A DNA stretch of 64,000 bases from Ambrosia x helenae (taxonomy: Eukaryota; Streptophyta; Magnoliopsida; Asterales; Asteraceae): positions 76,454,567 through 76,518,566 of the forward strand of contig CM061224.1 in assembly GCA_030844895.1 (NCBI GenBank). Direction: 5' to 3'. The position numbers and the translations under genes are program-made. The notes beneath the pieces were generated by a model. The model had not been told where the DNA came from. It made no database searches and saw only the letters and a program-made list of their open reading frames with translations. Positions 34,509 through 45,833 of this stretch are shown here, piece by piece. Each line of letters opens with the position of its first letter. The first letter of the stretch is position 1.

Positions 34509-35650
34509 TATAGGGATCTAGGAAAAATTGCCATGTTTGACCTAGACTATAGTTAAGTACCTTTTTGACCATTTCTTTTTATCATGCTTAATATACTTGT
34601 TCTCCCTATCTTACTTTTACTCCATTCTTTTGGTCTTTAAAATTTACCTTCCTATTTGTGGATTACTCTACACTCGAAGACGCTCGTATAACACAAACGA
34701 AAGGAAATCAACAAAATAGGCGTGAAACCTCACTTTGGTGATAACTTTCAATCCGCGAAAATTCTTTGTATTTTTGAAACTACACCAAGATAGGAGTGAT
34801 ATCCTCACCTTGGTGGAAATTTCACAATTCTCATTCTAGTGGACACTTATCAATCGAAGGTTAGAATTAATTTTCTTACCACGTTGGACAAAGTGTACAA
34901 ACCACACTCAAATAAATGACCTCGCTAAGATAGGAGTGAAATCCGCAACTTAGCGACTAGTTTCAATCCTTGATATTTTCTTTTAAATCTCGCCAAAGTC
35001 TCAAATTTACTAATGACAAAAAACATGTAGTAACTGGAAGGGTGAATACCGTTAACCGAAAGTTTCGGCTAGAGTATTTCCACCTATTAGGCCAAAGCAT
35101 GTTTTCAAACTCAAAGGTAAATTCGAACCACTTTGGTTAGTCTTAGTTCCGTTCCGGAAACACTCCAATTGCTTGCTTAAAACAAGCCTCTCATTTTATG
35201 TTAATATTATTTTCAATGTTGTTTTCATACTATGCTTTCATTATATATTCGATTAAATTTTTTTTTTTACTACTCGCAAAGGCTCTCAAGACTTGCATCT
35301 CAAGTACTCTAGCTATCTCCAAACAATACTAATAATCGCAAAACCAACACGAATAGAAACTTCCTTATGATTAACTATGTGCTCTATACTTGCTTATACA
35401 TACGTGTTATGCTATTTTAACAATGTGAAACTTGCGTCCTATACGTATAACTTGAACTTGCATACTAAATCTATGAGAACAACTTGAGTTTATGTACTTT
35501 GTTTATCTAAATTTGCATCAATTTCACCGATCTAATCTTACCCACAAGCTTTTCATTGTTAACCAAAATTCTAGTAACTTATTTCCTAAATTCAAAAGTC
35601 ACCTTGTTTAAAAACACTTATGCAAATTCTCTCATGTATGATTCTCGTAG
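34509..35650 (+). other. Long leader of B with three imperfect repeats
   Basis: A noncoding 5' leader of 1.1 kb. Units at about 34713-34754, 34787-34830 and 34927-34970 share the pattern AGATAGGAGTGAAATCC, then a CTT(A/G)G(T/C)G word, then TTTCAATCC. They could be packaging or structural signals. No open frame. Confidence 0.6.
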
Positions 35651-35842
35651 ATGTCTTCTCGTCTCAACAGCATCGACCTCAACCAACTGGCGAGCCTTAT
35701 TGCCCAAGTATTAGTCAAGAATCTCCCTAACCTAGAGACGCCAACAAAATCAATTCCGAACCCATGCCCCAACCAAACGAATGAATAAGAATAACCGAAA
35801 ACACAAAAACCTCAATCGAAACCACACTTCGACAACTCCTAA
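35651..35842 (+). pseudogene. B gag, 5' fragment
   Basis: A start codon at 35651 opens MSSRLNSIDLNQLASLIAQ, a short helical gag N-terminus. In-frame stops follow near 35787. It is cut at 35842 by A, whose left target duplication CCTAA is 35838-35842. The N-terminus resembles the start of A's gag (SARLNSGD), so both gags share ancestry. Confidence 0.7.
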
Positions 35843-37339
35843 TGTAACACCCCAACCGATGGCGGAAACATCGGGATGTCACGTATTGATGATTGTTCAG
35901 TACGTAGCTCATGGTAAATAATAGATTTCATTAAATAAGTTACATACAATTGTTCTAAGAATTTGTACATCAAATTGAATAAAACTATGCAAACATCTTC
36001 AAGCATCAAATCAAATCTTCAAGCAAGTAGAACCTGAAACATGTTAAGTTGAAAATATTTTGGGTCAACAAAAGTTGGTGAGAATTACATAGGTTTTGAT
36101 AATCGAATAAAATTGTTGTGCAATTCATGTGTCATGGCAATCTAGTCCATATGTGAAAACATACTAGAAGTAAATCGAGTGCATAATCAACCATTGTGAC
36201 TGTTGTATTGTGGTACCCCCATACGCTCATGGTTCACTTGTTTATTTGTAGTAACAAACACCCACACAACCTTTGTAGGAGGCACGTGTCCGGGTGGGAT
36301 TGTCAGTCCAATAGATCTATCAATGTATACCGTTTGGCTGATGAATGTTTATGCTAGAATTGTGCTTACCCTAGTCATGTTCAAGACATAATGCAACATA
36401 GAAATACACATAGACACATTGATGATTGAATTGCATAAATATTGTTGTAACATGTTTCACCCCAAAAATGGTGATAAATAGAAAAGGGGCTATGTAAAAC
36501 TCACCTTAGCAAAATGTTATATCTGTTGAAAAGATTGAATAATGGTGTTTGCCCAAATGTGTCAAGTATCACCCTATAATAAGGTAATAAATATGTCTAA
36601 GTCTATCTAGTCTACAAATGTATATGTTCTAGGGCTTTGATTTGGGGATAAATGCTTGTTTGATTAATATCAAAAATGTTTGATAATTGAGGGTATATTA
36701 ATAAATAAATAACCAAAAATCTTTTTAGGAAATTTAAAGTTAAGATGGTCACAATAATGTATTTAAAGTGTAAAAATAATTTTTACAAAATTATTTTCTT
36801 TAAAATAGAATATTAATTCTATTTATAACAAATTGTCAAAATTTAACTTTAATATTTAAAAATATTAAAATTAAAGAATTATTAGTTTAAAATTCATATT
36901 TCTGTTCTAAATATACAGAAATAATTTGTATAAAATTTTGGTGCAAAAATATTAAAAATTGGATTTATTATGATTTAATTATTATTAAAATTAACGAAAA
37001 TTGATTAAAAATATAAAATAAATGATTTTTCAGAATTAAAAATTATTTCAGAAAAGTTTATCATTAAATAAACTCAGAATAATTTTTGTGGAAATTTATA
37101 AGGTCGTTTTGATATTTTTATAGAATTTTCTAAATAAAATGGAATAAACTTGATTTATTTATTATATATATATTAAATAAATAAATTTTTGAAAACTAAA
37201 AATTGTATGTTGAACTATTACATCAGATTAATACAAGATAATTTTTGTAGAATTTTTAAAAATGTTTTAGCATTTTAAAATGAATTTATTAGATTATAGG
37301 TATTATATATATAATTGATTTGATTGAAAACAAAACAAA

Positions 37340-37420
37340 AAAAGGTTTGCCAAACCCGGGACTCGAACCCGCGTGGCTCGGGTGATAGGCACCAGACACA
37401 ACCACTTGGTCTAGACCAGT
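37340..37420 (-). other. tRNA-like module, LTR sense, in 3' LTR of A
   Basis: On the minus strand an A-box-like segment at 37401-37418 is followed by a B box GGGTTCGAGTCCC (37358-37370) and a run of T residues. It lies downstream of the LTR TATA and reads in LTR sense. Confidence 0.5.
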
Positions 37421-38044
37421 GGTTGTGTTTGATTTCAGTTTATATAAAATAAATAAGATAATCGTGTTCTTCCCCAAAATTGCAAACAAGCCCTAGATTC
37501 TGCAATCGATACAATTAGTGATCAATAGCCCCTGAATCATTGGGGCTATTGATCATGGATTTCCGAAGGATAAATCCCACCAAAAAAACATTTAACTTAC
37601 AGTGTTGTTTCGAGTATAATTATCGAGTCAATGCCGAGGTCAAAACACGAATCGTATAACAAGAACAGAGGATATTTAAGAATAATTGGGGATTGAGAGA
37701 GATGTATTGGCGAGTTGTGAAGGTTTACAGAGGTTCAATTTATAGTGTAATGGTTTGTATGTTCAAAATGGAAATCTTTGACCTCGTATTGATTGTAGGA
37801 CGCGTTTGATCAATTTAGGCAACAATTAACTGTCAATAAACGTATTGCCGTGTCATAATAGGCCGAATATCGTGGCTTCATTCCATTCTTGGATCAATTA
37901 CGAGTTATTGATGTTAATTAGATTAGTCAAAATGGGAGTTTTGGTCAACCTTCATGTCTGTTGCTGCACGTCGAAGCAGCCAAAGGAGAAGGTGGGTGGG
38001 TGGCCTTATATATATTACGGGTTAGGTTTAAAACAAAAGATAGT

Positions 38045-38120
38045 CATGGCTTAGCTGGTTGTGTGGGTGTTGTGCATCAGGCTTGGCTCCGGTTCGATAC
38101 CCGGCGGAAACATTCCCCCT
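38045..38120 (+). other. tRNA-like module, LTR antisense, in 3' LTR of A
   Basis: A-box TGGCTTAGCTGG at 38047-38058 and B-box GGTTCGATACC at 38091-38101, then an uninterrupted T run, a Pol III terminator. It lies upstream of the LTR TATA and reads away from it. Confidence 0.55.
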
Positions 38121-38346
38121 TTTTTTTTAAACAAAGCAGAAAAGGGGGGTGTGGGCTCAGCTTGGGCCTGGCCATTGATGGGCCGCATTCTGTTTGGGCT
38201 GGATGTATCTGGGCTCCGAAATAAAGGAAATGAGGGGTGGGCTTTGGGTTTGGTTTGGAGATAACTTATGGTTTAAAGAAAATAATTCTAAATAAATAAA
38301 ATCTGATTTTTATTATTCTAGAATTATTTGTTATTATTATTATTAT

Positions 38347-38377
<31 letters not shown>

Positions 38378-38495
38378 GTATGAATAATTATCATTGTATT
38401 AGGGTTCAAAATATCACCAAAAATAATAATAATAAAACTTGTCGTATTTATCCAAATTATACGTAACGTACAACTATTTAATGTGAAATGTTACA

Positions 38496-38511
38496 GTCTC
38501 CCCTACTTTTA
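38496..38511 (-). promoter_or_regulatory. Polypurine tract of A
   Basis: Minus-strand AAAAGTAGGGGAGAC directly abuts the 3' LTR. E (58534-58550) and B (45820-45833) have nearly the same tract. Confidence 0.9.
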
Positions 38512-38682
38512 GGAACTTCGTCCCGAAGTTAAAAGAGAAAATACCAGGTTAACAATCAGTCAATCCACCAGAAACCTTGATAAAATTTACACTACCTTAA
38601 CGTACCTGTAAATTCATGATTACGTTCCGGACCGTAATTACCAATTTACCTTACCTTAGGGTTTTGCGTCCTTTTATGACTT

Positions 38683-38830
38683 TTCCGATTGTTGAGTAGG
38701 TCTGATGGTCCCCACCAGTCGTTGAGCAGGTGGTAGGGCCTCTCCCGACTGTTGGAAAGACATGATGACCTCTACCAATCGTTAAGTAGGTTGTTTGGTA
38801 GTCAACTAATTGTTGTACAAGTAAGCAAGT
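38683..38830. repeat. About 35-bp tandem repeat in A interior
   Basis: About four degenerate units built on GTTGAGCAGGT...CCTCTACC. The same unit is amplified in E at 59045-59275. It sits between the end of gag and the PPT. Confidence 0.8.
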
Positions 38831-38996
38831 ATGATTATAGATATAGCAATTAATTAACATTCAAACAAGCATACATCCAGATGTTATGATAATACTTGAA
38901 TTTATTATTTAAATCAAAAAGTGTCAATACATAGAATTAAAGAGAAAGTAGACGTTATACAATTGGTGGGGTTTGCTGTTAAGTAGCTGGAGGGTC

Positions 38997-40105
38997 TCAA
39001 GCGGGGTTATTTGGAGCATCAAGAGCGTTTGTAGCAGGGATTCGACAAGCATCCGCAAGATGCCCATACCTTTGACAATTAGTGCACTGTCGGCAGGGAA
39101 CTTGAGTTGGATGGTGATACTGGAAGGTGTCACACTTAGGTAGCTTCCCGTGGTATTGTTTCTTGTTGGGTGGGGCAGTGGTGTCTATTGCAAAATTCCT
39201 GACCTTACACTTCCCGTTGGTTGAGGCCTCGGTTTTGTTTTCAACGGCAGGTTGGGGAGTATCCTTTTTCTTTTCCCCTTTACGAGTCAGGGTTCCTGCC
39301 TTCACATGGTTATCTGTTAGGGTGGCAGCCAAACGCTTTGCTTCCTCCAAAGTAGTAGGGTTCCTTCCCCACACCGTGTCTTGAATCTGCATCGGTAAGC
39401 CACCAATGTATTTTTCGGTAGCAATGGGCAAGGGGGTGACCTTGTGGGGTAGCAGTAAGCTAAGTTCGTGAAAACGTGTGTTGTAAGCAAGGTTTTCCCC
39501 ACTGTCTTGAGCAAGATCATGAAATTCATCTTCAAGCTTCTTAATTTCATTACGAGGACAAAACTCTGCCTTCATAATGTCTTTAGCTTGATCCCAAGTT
39601 AAGGCTAGTGCAGCTTCAGCTCCGCGAGTGCGTTTTTCTTCATTCCACCAAGTGAGTGCTCGTTTTTGAAGAACACTCATGGCATAACAGACTTTAAAGT
39701 TGTCGGGGCATTCACTGTTGATGAAGGTATTCTTGATACCCTCAAACCATTGTAGGAGTCCTGTAGCTCCTTCTTCTCCACTGAACTTTGGGGATTACAG
39801 GAATTAAAGTGCTTGAGAGTGCAGGCTGGAAGACCATTCCCATTCCCGTTGTGGTTTCCATTTCCATTCCCGTTGCCGTTACCGTTCCCGTTGCCGTTCA
39901 ACTGGATGACTTAGGCTAGTAAGTTGGGAACCAGAGTTGCGATTTGCTGCGCCATTTGTTGAGAAATGATTGCAGCCGGTTGAGCATCGACACCATTGTT
40001 GTTGTTGTTGTTGTGGTTAGTGTCATGGTTATGGTTGTGATTGCTACTTCCTTCGTCATGGTTGTCACCACTGTTGAGACGAGCGCTGCGATGTGGAGGC
40101 TTGAT
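38997..40105 (-). pseudogene. Gag of element A
   Basis: A gypsy-type gag. From 40105 downward it has a Asn/His-rich start (ARLNSGDN, HNHNHDTN), PAAIISQQMAQQIATLVPNLLA, a hexanucleotide-coded (NG)n stretch at 39841-39900, the retrotransposon gag core (RALTWWNEEKRTRG, ALTWDQAKDIMKAEFCPRNEI, EFHDLAQDSGENLAYNTRF) and a zinc-knuckle region CRQCTNCQRYGHLADAC near 39050. Defects are an in-frame TAA at 39911-39913 (probably CAA originally), a one-base frameshift near 39785-39795, and ATC where a start codon might be expected (40103-40105). The 227-codon C-terminal part (39680-38997) is intact. Confidence 0.88.
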
Positions 40106-40603
40106 CTGTAAGAGACACAGTGAAATGAATGAGGTTATATAAGGAATGTAATCATTTATTCATTAAAACGAATAAATGAAAACGTTGACTTATTAAAGAC
40201 TCTAGATTCTAATAACATATGAAGACATGCTTTAGCCTATAAGTGAACACTCATCCCGAGAATTCCCAGGTAGGCATCTGGGTCCCTCGTCTGATTGGGA
40301 TATATGCGCAATGCCAGCCTAGACAGAAGACTCAGAATACAGGCGTTCACCCTTCCAGATTGCACGTGTTCGTTATTAAAATCTAGAACTTCGACGAGAT
40401 CTCAAGGTGGTTCAGGTTAAACCTGAGGATTTGGCCTTATTAGTCTAAGAGTGGATCCAGTGATGGAGAGTAACCTTCTTGTAGGGATGAAAGTAGGGAT
40501 ATGAAGTAGGAGGGAGATAGTGAATAGCAAGCAAAAGAAGCAAGTACTGGTTAAATCCTATGGTTACAGACTAGATTATTTTTCTAATAACCTAATTCCC
40601 TAT
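40106..40603 (-). other. 5' leader of A
   Basis: A noncoding leader between primer-binding site and gag. About 40145-40600 is closely similar to the leader of E at 60355-60830, including the words AAAACGTTGACTTAT and CCCGAGAATTCCCAGG, although A and E have different LTRs. Confidence 0.8.
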
Positions 40604-40622
40604 AACCATGGCTCTGATACCA
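40604..40622 (-). promoter_or_regulatory. Primer-binding site of A
   Basis: Minus-strand TGGTATCAGAGCCATGGTT, initiator-Met tRNA type, three bases from the 5' LTR. It sets the orientation to minus. Confidence 0.92.
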
Positions 40623-40625
40623 ATC

Positions 40626-43277
40626 TGTAACACCCCAACCGATGGCGGAAACGTCGGGATGTCACGTATTGATGATTGTTCAGTAGCTCATGGTAAATAA
40701 TAGATTTCATTAAATAAGTTACATACAATTGTTCTAAGAATTTGTACATCAAATTGAATAAAACTATGCAAACATCTTCAAGCATCAAATCAAATCTTCA
40801 AGCAAGTAGATACTGAAACATGTTAAGTTGAAAATATATTGGGTCAACAAAAGTTGGTGAGAATTACATAGGTTTTGATAATCGAATAAAATTGTTGTGC
40901 AATTCATGTGTCATGGCAATCTAGTCCATATGTGAAAACATACTAGAAGTAAATCGAGTGCATAATTAACCATTGTGACTGTTGTATTGTGGTACATCCC
41001 ATACGCTCATGGTTCACTCGTTTATATTGCAGTAACAAACACCCACGCAACCTTTGTAGGAGGCACGTGTCCGGGTGGGATTGTCAGTCCAATAGATCTA
41101 TCAATGTATACCGTTTGGCTGATGAATGTTTATGCTAGAATTGTGCTTACCCTAGTCATGTTCAAGACATAATACAACATAGAAATACACATAGACACAT
41201 TGATGATTGAATTGCATAAATATTGTTGTAACATGTTTCACACCCAAAAATGGTGATAAATAGAAAAGGGGCTATGCAAAACTCACCTTAGCAAAATGTT
41301 ATATCTGTTGAAAAGATTGAATAATGGTGTTTGCCCAAATGTGTCAAGTATCACCCTATAATAAGGTAATAAATATGTCTAAGTCTATCTAGTCTACAAA
41401 TGTATATGTTCTAGGGCTTTGAATTGGGGATAAATGCTTGTTTGATTAATATAAAAAATGTTTGATAATTGAGGGGATATTAATAAATAAATAACCAAAA
41501 ATCTTTTTAGGAAATTTAAAGTTAAGATGGTCACAATAATGTATTTAAAGTGTAAAAATAATTTTTACAAAATTATTTTCTTTAAAATAGAATATTAATT
41601 CTATTTATAACAAATTGTCAAAATTTAACTTTAATATTTAAAAATATTAAAATTAAAGAATTATTATTTTAAAATTCATATTTCTGTTCTAAATATTCAG
41701 AAATAATTTGTATAAAATTTTGGTGCAAAAATATTAAAAATTGGATTTATTATGATTTAATTATGATTAAAATTAACAAAAATTGATTAACAATATTAAA
41801 TAAATTATTTTTCAGAATTAAAAATCATTTCAAAAAATTTTATCATTAAATAAACTCAGAATAATTTTTGTGGAAATTTATAAGGTCGTTTTGATATTTT
41901 TATAGAATTTTCTAAATAAAATGGAATAAACTTGATTTATTTATTATATATATTAAATAAATAAATTTTTGAAAACTAAAAATTGTAAGTTGAACTATTA
42001 CATCAGATTAATACAAGATAATTTTTGTAGAATTTTTAAAAATGTTTTAGCATTTTAAAATGAATTTATTAGATTATAGGTATTATATATATATAATTGA
42101 TTTGATTGAAAACAAAACAAAAAAAGGTTTGCCAAACCCGGAGTCGAACCCGCGTGGCTCGGGTGATAGGCACCAGACACAACCACTTGGTCCAGACCAG
42201 TGGTTGTGTTTGATTTCAGTATATATAAAATAAATAAGATAATCGTGTTCTTCCCCAAAATTGCAAACAAGCCCTAGATTCTGCAATCGATACAATTAGT
42301 GATCAATAGCCCCTGAATCATTGGGGCTATTGATCGTGGATTGCCGAAGGATAAATCCCACCAAAAAAACATTTAACTTACAGTGTTGTTTCGAGTATAA
42401 TTATCGAGTCAATGCCGAGGTCAAAACACGAATCGTATAACAAGAACAGAGGATATTTAAGAATAATTGGGGATTGAGAGAGATGTATTGGCGAGTTGTG
42501 AAGGTTTACAGACATTCAATTTATAGTGTAATGGTTTGTATGTTCGAAATGGAAATCTTTGACCTCGTATTGATTGTGGGACGCGTTTGATCAATTTAGG
42601 CAACAATTAACTGTCAATAAACGTATTGCCGTGTCATAATAGGCCGAATATCGTGGCTTCATTCCATTCTTGGATCAATTACGAGTTATTGATGTTAATT
42701 AGATTAGTCAAAATGGGAGTTTTGGTCAACCTTCATGTCTGTTGCTGCACGTTGAAGCAGCCAAAGGAGAAGGTGGGTGGGTGGCCTTATATATATTACG
42801 GGTTGGGTTTAAAACAAAAGATAGTCATGGCTTAGCTGGTTGTGTGGGTGTTGTGCATCAGGCTTGGCTCCGGTTCGATACCCGGCGGAAACATTCCCCT
42901 TTTTTTTTAAACAAAGCAGAAAAGGGGGGTGTGGGCTCAGCTTGGGCCTGGCCATTGATGGGCCGCGTTCTGTTTGGGCTGGATGTATCTGGGCTCCGAA
43001 ATAAAGGAAATGAGGGGTGATCTTTGGGTTTGGTTTGGAGATAACTTATGGTTTAAAGAAAATAATTCTAAATAAATAAAATCTGATTTTTATTATTCTA
43101 GAATTATTTGTTATTATTATTATTATTATTATATTAAATTTATATATATATATATATATGTATGAATAATTATCATTGTATTAGGGTTCAAAATATCACC
43201 AAAAATAATTATAATAAAACTTGTCGTATTTATCCAAATTATACGTAACGTACAACTATTTAATGTGAAATGTTACA
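40626..43277 (-). repeat. 5' LTR of A
   Basis: A 2,652-bp partner of 35843-38495 with the same internal landmarks. Its tRNA-like modules are at 42125-42220 (minus reading, B box at 42140-42151 slightly altered) and 42826-42900 (plus reading, A box 42828-42839, B box 42872-42882). Confidence 0.94.
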
Positions 43278-43282
43278 CCTAA

Positions 43283-43550
43283 GACTCCGAATCCCAACAA
43301 AAAGCAGTACCGTGGAACCTATCCGTTATGCAAGAGTTGTAAATTCCACCATCCCACTCACGCACCATGCCGCATATGCACCAACTGTGATGCATATGGT
43401 CATTTAGCCAAAACATGTCGCCAATCCACTAAACCACGACCCGAAAAAAAACTACTAGCACTACCTCATTCACTAAAGCCAATGGATGGATGTGCTCCGT
43501 GTGCAACGACCCAACCCATGAACCCAACCAATGCCCAAGACTTGCCATGA
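43283..43550 (+). pseudogene. B gag, 3' fragment with zinc knuckles
   Basis: Resumes after A. It reads KTPNPNKKQYRG then CKSCKFHHPTHAPCRICTNCDAYGHLAKTCR, the double Cys/His cluster seen in gypsy gags and in A. The sequence ends with MNPTNAQDLP and a stop near 43550. The central gag core seen in A (WWN...FCPRNE) is missing on both sides of the A insertion, so B's gag was already deleted internally. Confidence 0.75.
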
Positions 43551-45819
43551 TGATCTACGATGCTGGAAGACCCACTCACTACACTAAAGAAGATTGATTT
43601 TTCTTTTATTTAAAAAAAAAAAAGAGAATTTCCTTATGTAACGTTTTCAAGAAATTATTCAGATGTGAAATTTTCTTTTATGAATTACGAAATGTCATCG
43701 TTATCTTAGGTTACAATCATAATTTATCGGCAAAATTCAAACATCGCAAAACCCTTTTCTTCTCACGCACAATCTTTTTCAAAATTTTTGAACAAAATTC
43801 TTCCTACTATTTCTAAGTGGATGCCTATCCTTCTATAAAATCCTCACCTTCAAACCACTAACAAATGCGTGCGTCGAGTCTGTATGACAAACAAGATTGT
43901 AAATGGTAAAAGTGTTTAAAAAAAAATCTTTTGTAAACAGGACTTATGAGCAAAGACACGCTAAATTAGACAACCTACTTCTTTATAATCTCAAAACCTT
44001 TTCTCTTGAAATCATATCACGAATCAAAATATGCATCAACGCCAAATTAAAATTGTCAATAAACTATTTTTTCTCGCTTAATAAAATGGATATTTTTTTT
44101 ATAAATCAAACGATCATCTTCGATAAAACTTTTACACTAAAATTTCCCCACTTCAATTAAATATGTTTTTCTTTAACATCCAACGGACTAAATTCTTCTA
44201 CCATCAAACTTGTCCCTTAATCTTGAAAAGCTAAAATTGCTCGCGTACCCATAAACTCAATTTGTAATGAACTCGAATTTTATGTTACCCTCAGTCAAAA
44301 CATTTTACACATTTCCATTAGGAATCCAATTGCCCATTCTTTTGTTTGATTTTATACATTTGAACGTAACTACATATGCACAAGTCTACACCGTTATGTC
44401 ATGAAACAATACATCTACGCCAAAAACACGTACGGTTAACAACATCAAAAACTTGCTTAATGCCTTTTCACATTATATGTTTGCATGTCACGTTGCTTGC
44501 TATGTTTACAACATCAAAACTGTTGTAAATTATTTTCTTTTGTGTATAATTATTTTGTGTCCACTAGTGACCCACACATAGCTAAGACAAATTATGTGGA
44601 CCATACGACAATTGGACTAATTACGGGTGCACACGTAATTACGAAAATTGGGCGCATGGAAAACATAACAAGTCCAAGTGTGTGTAACCTATCATGACTT
44701 GAATAACAACACGGATGAGGTATGATAACGGCATGGTGGATACGCCGCCGGTACATCCTATACATAAATGTCCTGTCATACTACCAAAAGTAGAGTTATT
44801 CATACCATGAGAAGTTTAGGGTGTCGAGTTAAAATTTTGACCAACACTTACGTTATTTATCTTTTACGATACCATTTATGTTATAGTTTACTAGTCCAAT
44901 TACGCTTGCATTGTTTATCTTTTATGCATATCATAACCTTGTTTTGAACCACACTTTCCACTATGCAACATCATCCTTGCTATGAATAAACTATACTTGC
45001 AATCTCCATCGATCTTCGTTCCTTCCTCGTGCTTTCCTTGCTTATTTAGCAATCCTCCATTTTCAAGAATCTATTTCTAAATCCTGTAAGCTCTGTCCTT
45101 AACCTCTAAAAGCGTTTATACATTTAAAACAAGATTTGACTCTCACTTTGTTATATTTTCTTGACTAATTATACACTGGATTTCAAAAATAAATAACTAT
45201 TATTTATTTCGCCAAAAATCCGTTTTCAAATGGTCCAATTTCTCGTTTATTTAATCACTTCTAAAAGTTTTTTTTTTTCTAATAAAATTTTCGTCCTTGT
45301 GCAAACCAAATATCCTTTACTAAAAACTACTCATTCCAACATCTAGTCACTTATTATGCTCACATATTTACTATTCGACCCAATTATCCAAGGACATCTC
45401 TTTTACAGGCCAAAAATTTCTACTATTTCATATACGTTATGCCGTATAATTACTTATTTTTCCCCAAAATTTCAATAGGCAATACAATATACTTAACTAC
45501 CTTCAATTTTCACTATTTCATACCACATAACTACTTATCCTTCCAAATTTCGATGCATTAACTCCATATGTGTACTCTCTTCCTTCACCATTTACAAAAA
45601 TGCTTTAGTCGGTCAAACTCTCAAATTTCTACGTACGACCTTGGGTTAAAATTTTAAAAGTACTTCTCTTACGAGCATAATTATCGCACAGTGACTAGAT
45701 ACCGTATTCGATTTAAACATAATAAACTAACAAGTTTTGTTCTTATTAAACCCATATCAAACCACTTACCTATTTTTCAAAAGGTTGACTGTTAATTAAA
45801 TTTCGAGACGAAATTTCCT
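43551..45819 (+). other. Noncoding 3' interior of B
   Basis: 2.3 kb of AT-rich sequence without recognisable pol motifs, with frequent CTTTT and AAATTTC words. It occupies the place of pol in autonomous elements. I see nothing else in it. Confidence 0.6.
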
Positions 45820-45833
45820 AAAGTAGGGGAGAC
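45820..45833 (+). promoter_or_regulatory. Polypurine tract of B
   Basis: AAAGTAGGGGAGAC immediately before the 3' LTR. Confidence 0.9.

Larger units (their letters stand above)
35843..38495 (-). repeat. 3' LTR of A
   Basis: A 2,653-bp LTR. It contains the terminal hairpin near 35857-35875, the conserved CACCC/GGGTG hairpin at about 36250-36303, a tRNA-like module at 37340-37420 (minus reading), a TATA region near 37740 and a second tRNA-like module at 38045-38120 (plus reading). Confidence 0.94.
35843..43277 (-). mobile_element. TR-GAG-like non-autonomous element A
   Basis: A complete 7,435-bp element with duplications CCTAA at 35838-35842 and 43278-43282, inserted in the gag of B. LTRs are 2,653 and 2,652 bp, differing at roughly 1% of sites where compared, so it is a recent insertion and the youngest layer of the stack. 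The 2,130-bp interior holds only a gag gene between a primer-binding site and a polypurine tract. This corresponds to the described TR-GAG class of plant retrotransposons. Confidence 0.93.

Noticed and set aside
37358..42882. True tRNA genes at the GGTTCGA boxes
   Set aside because: No acceptor-stem pairing or anticodon arm of correct length could be drawn; the boxes repeat with the LTRs and are better read as tRNA-derived modules.
43903..44160. 85-codon plus-strand frame in B interior
   Set aside because: AT-rich Lys/Phe/Asn composition, no pol or gag motif, no start context.
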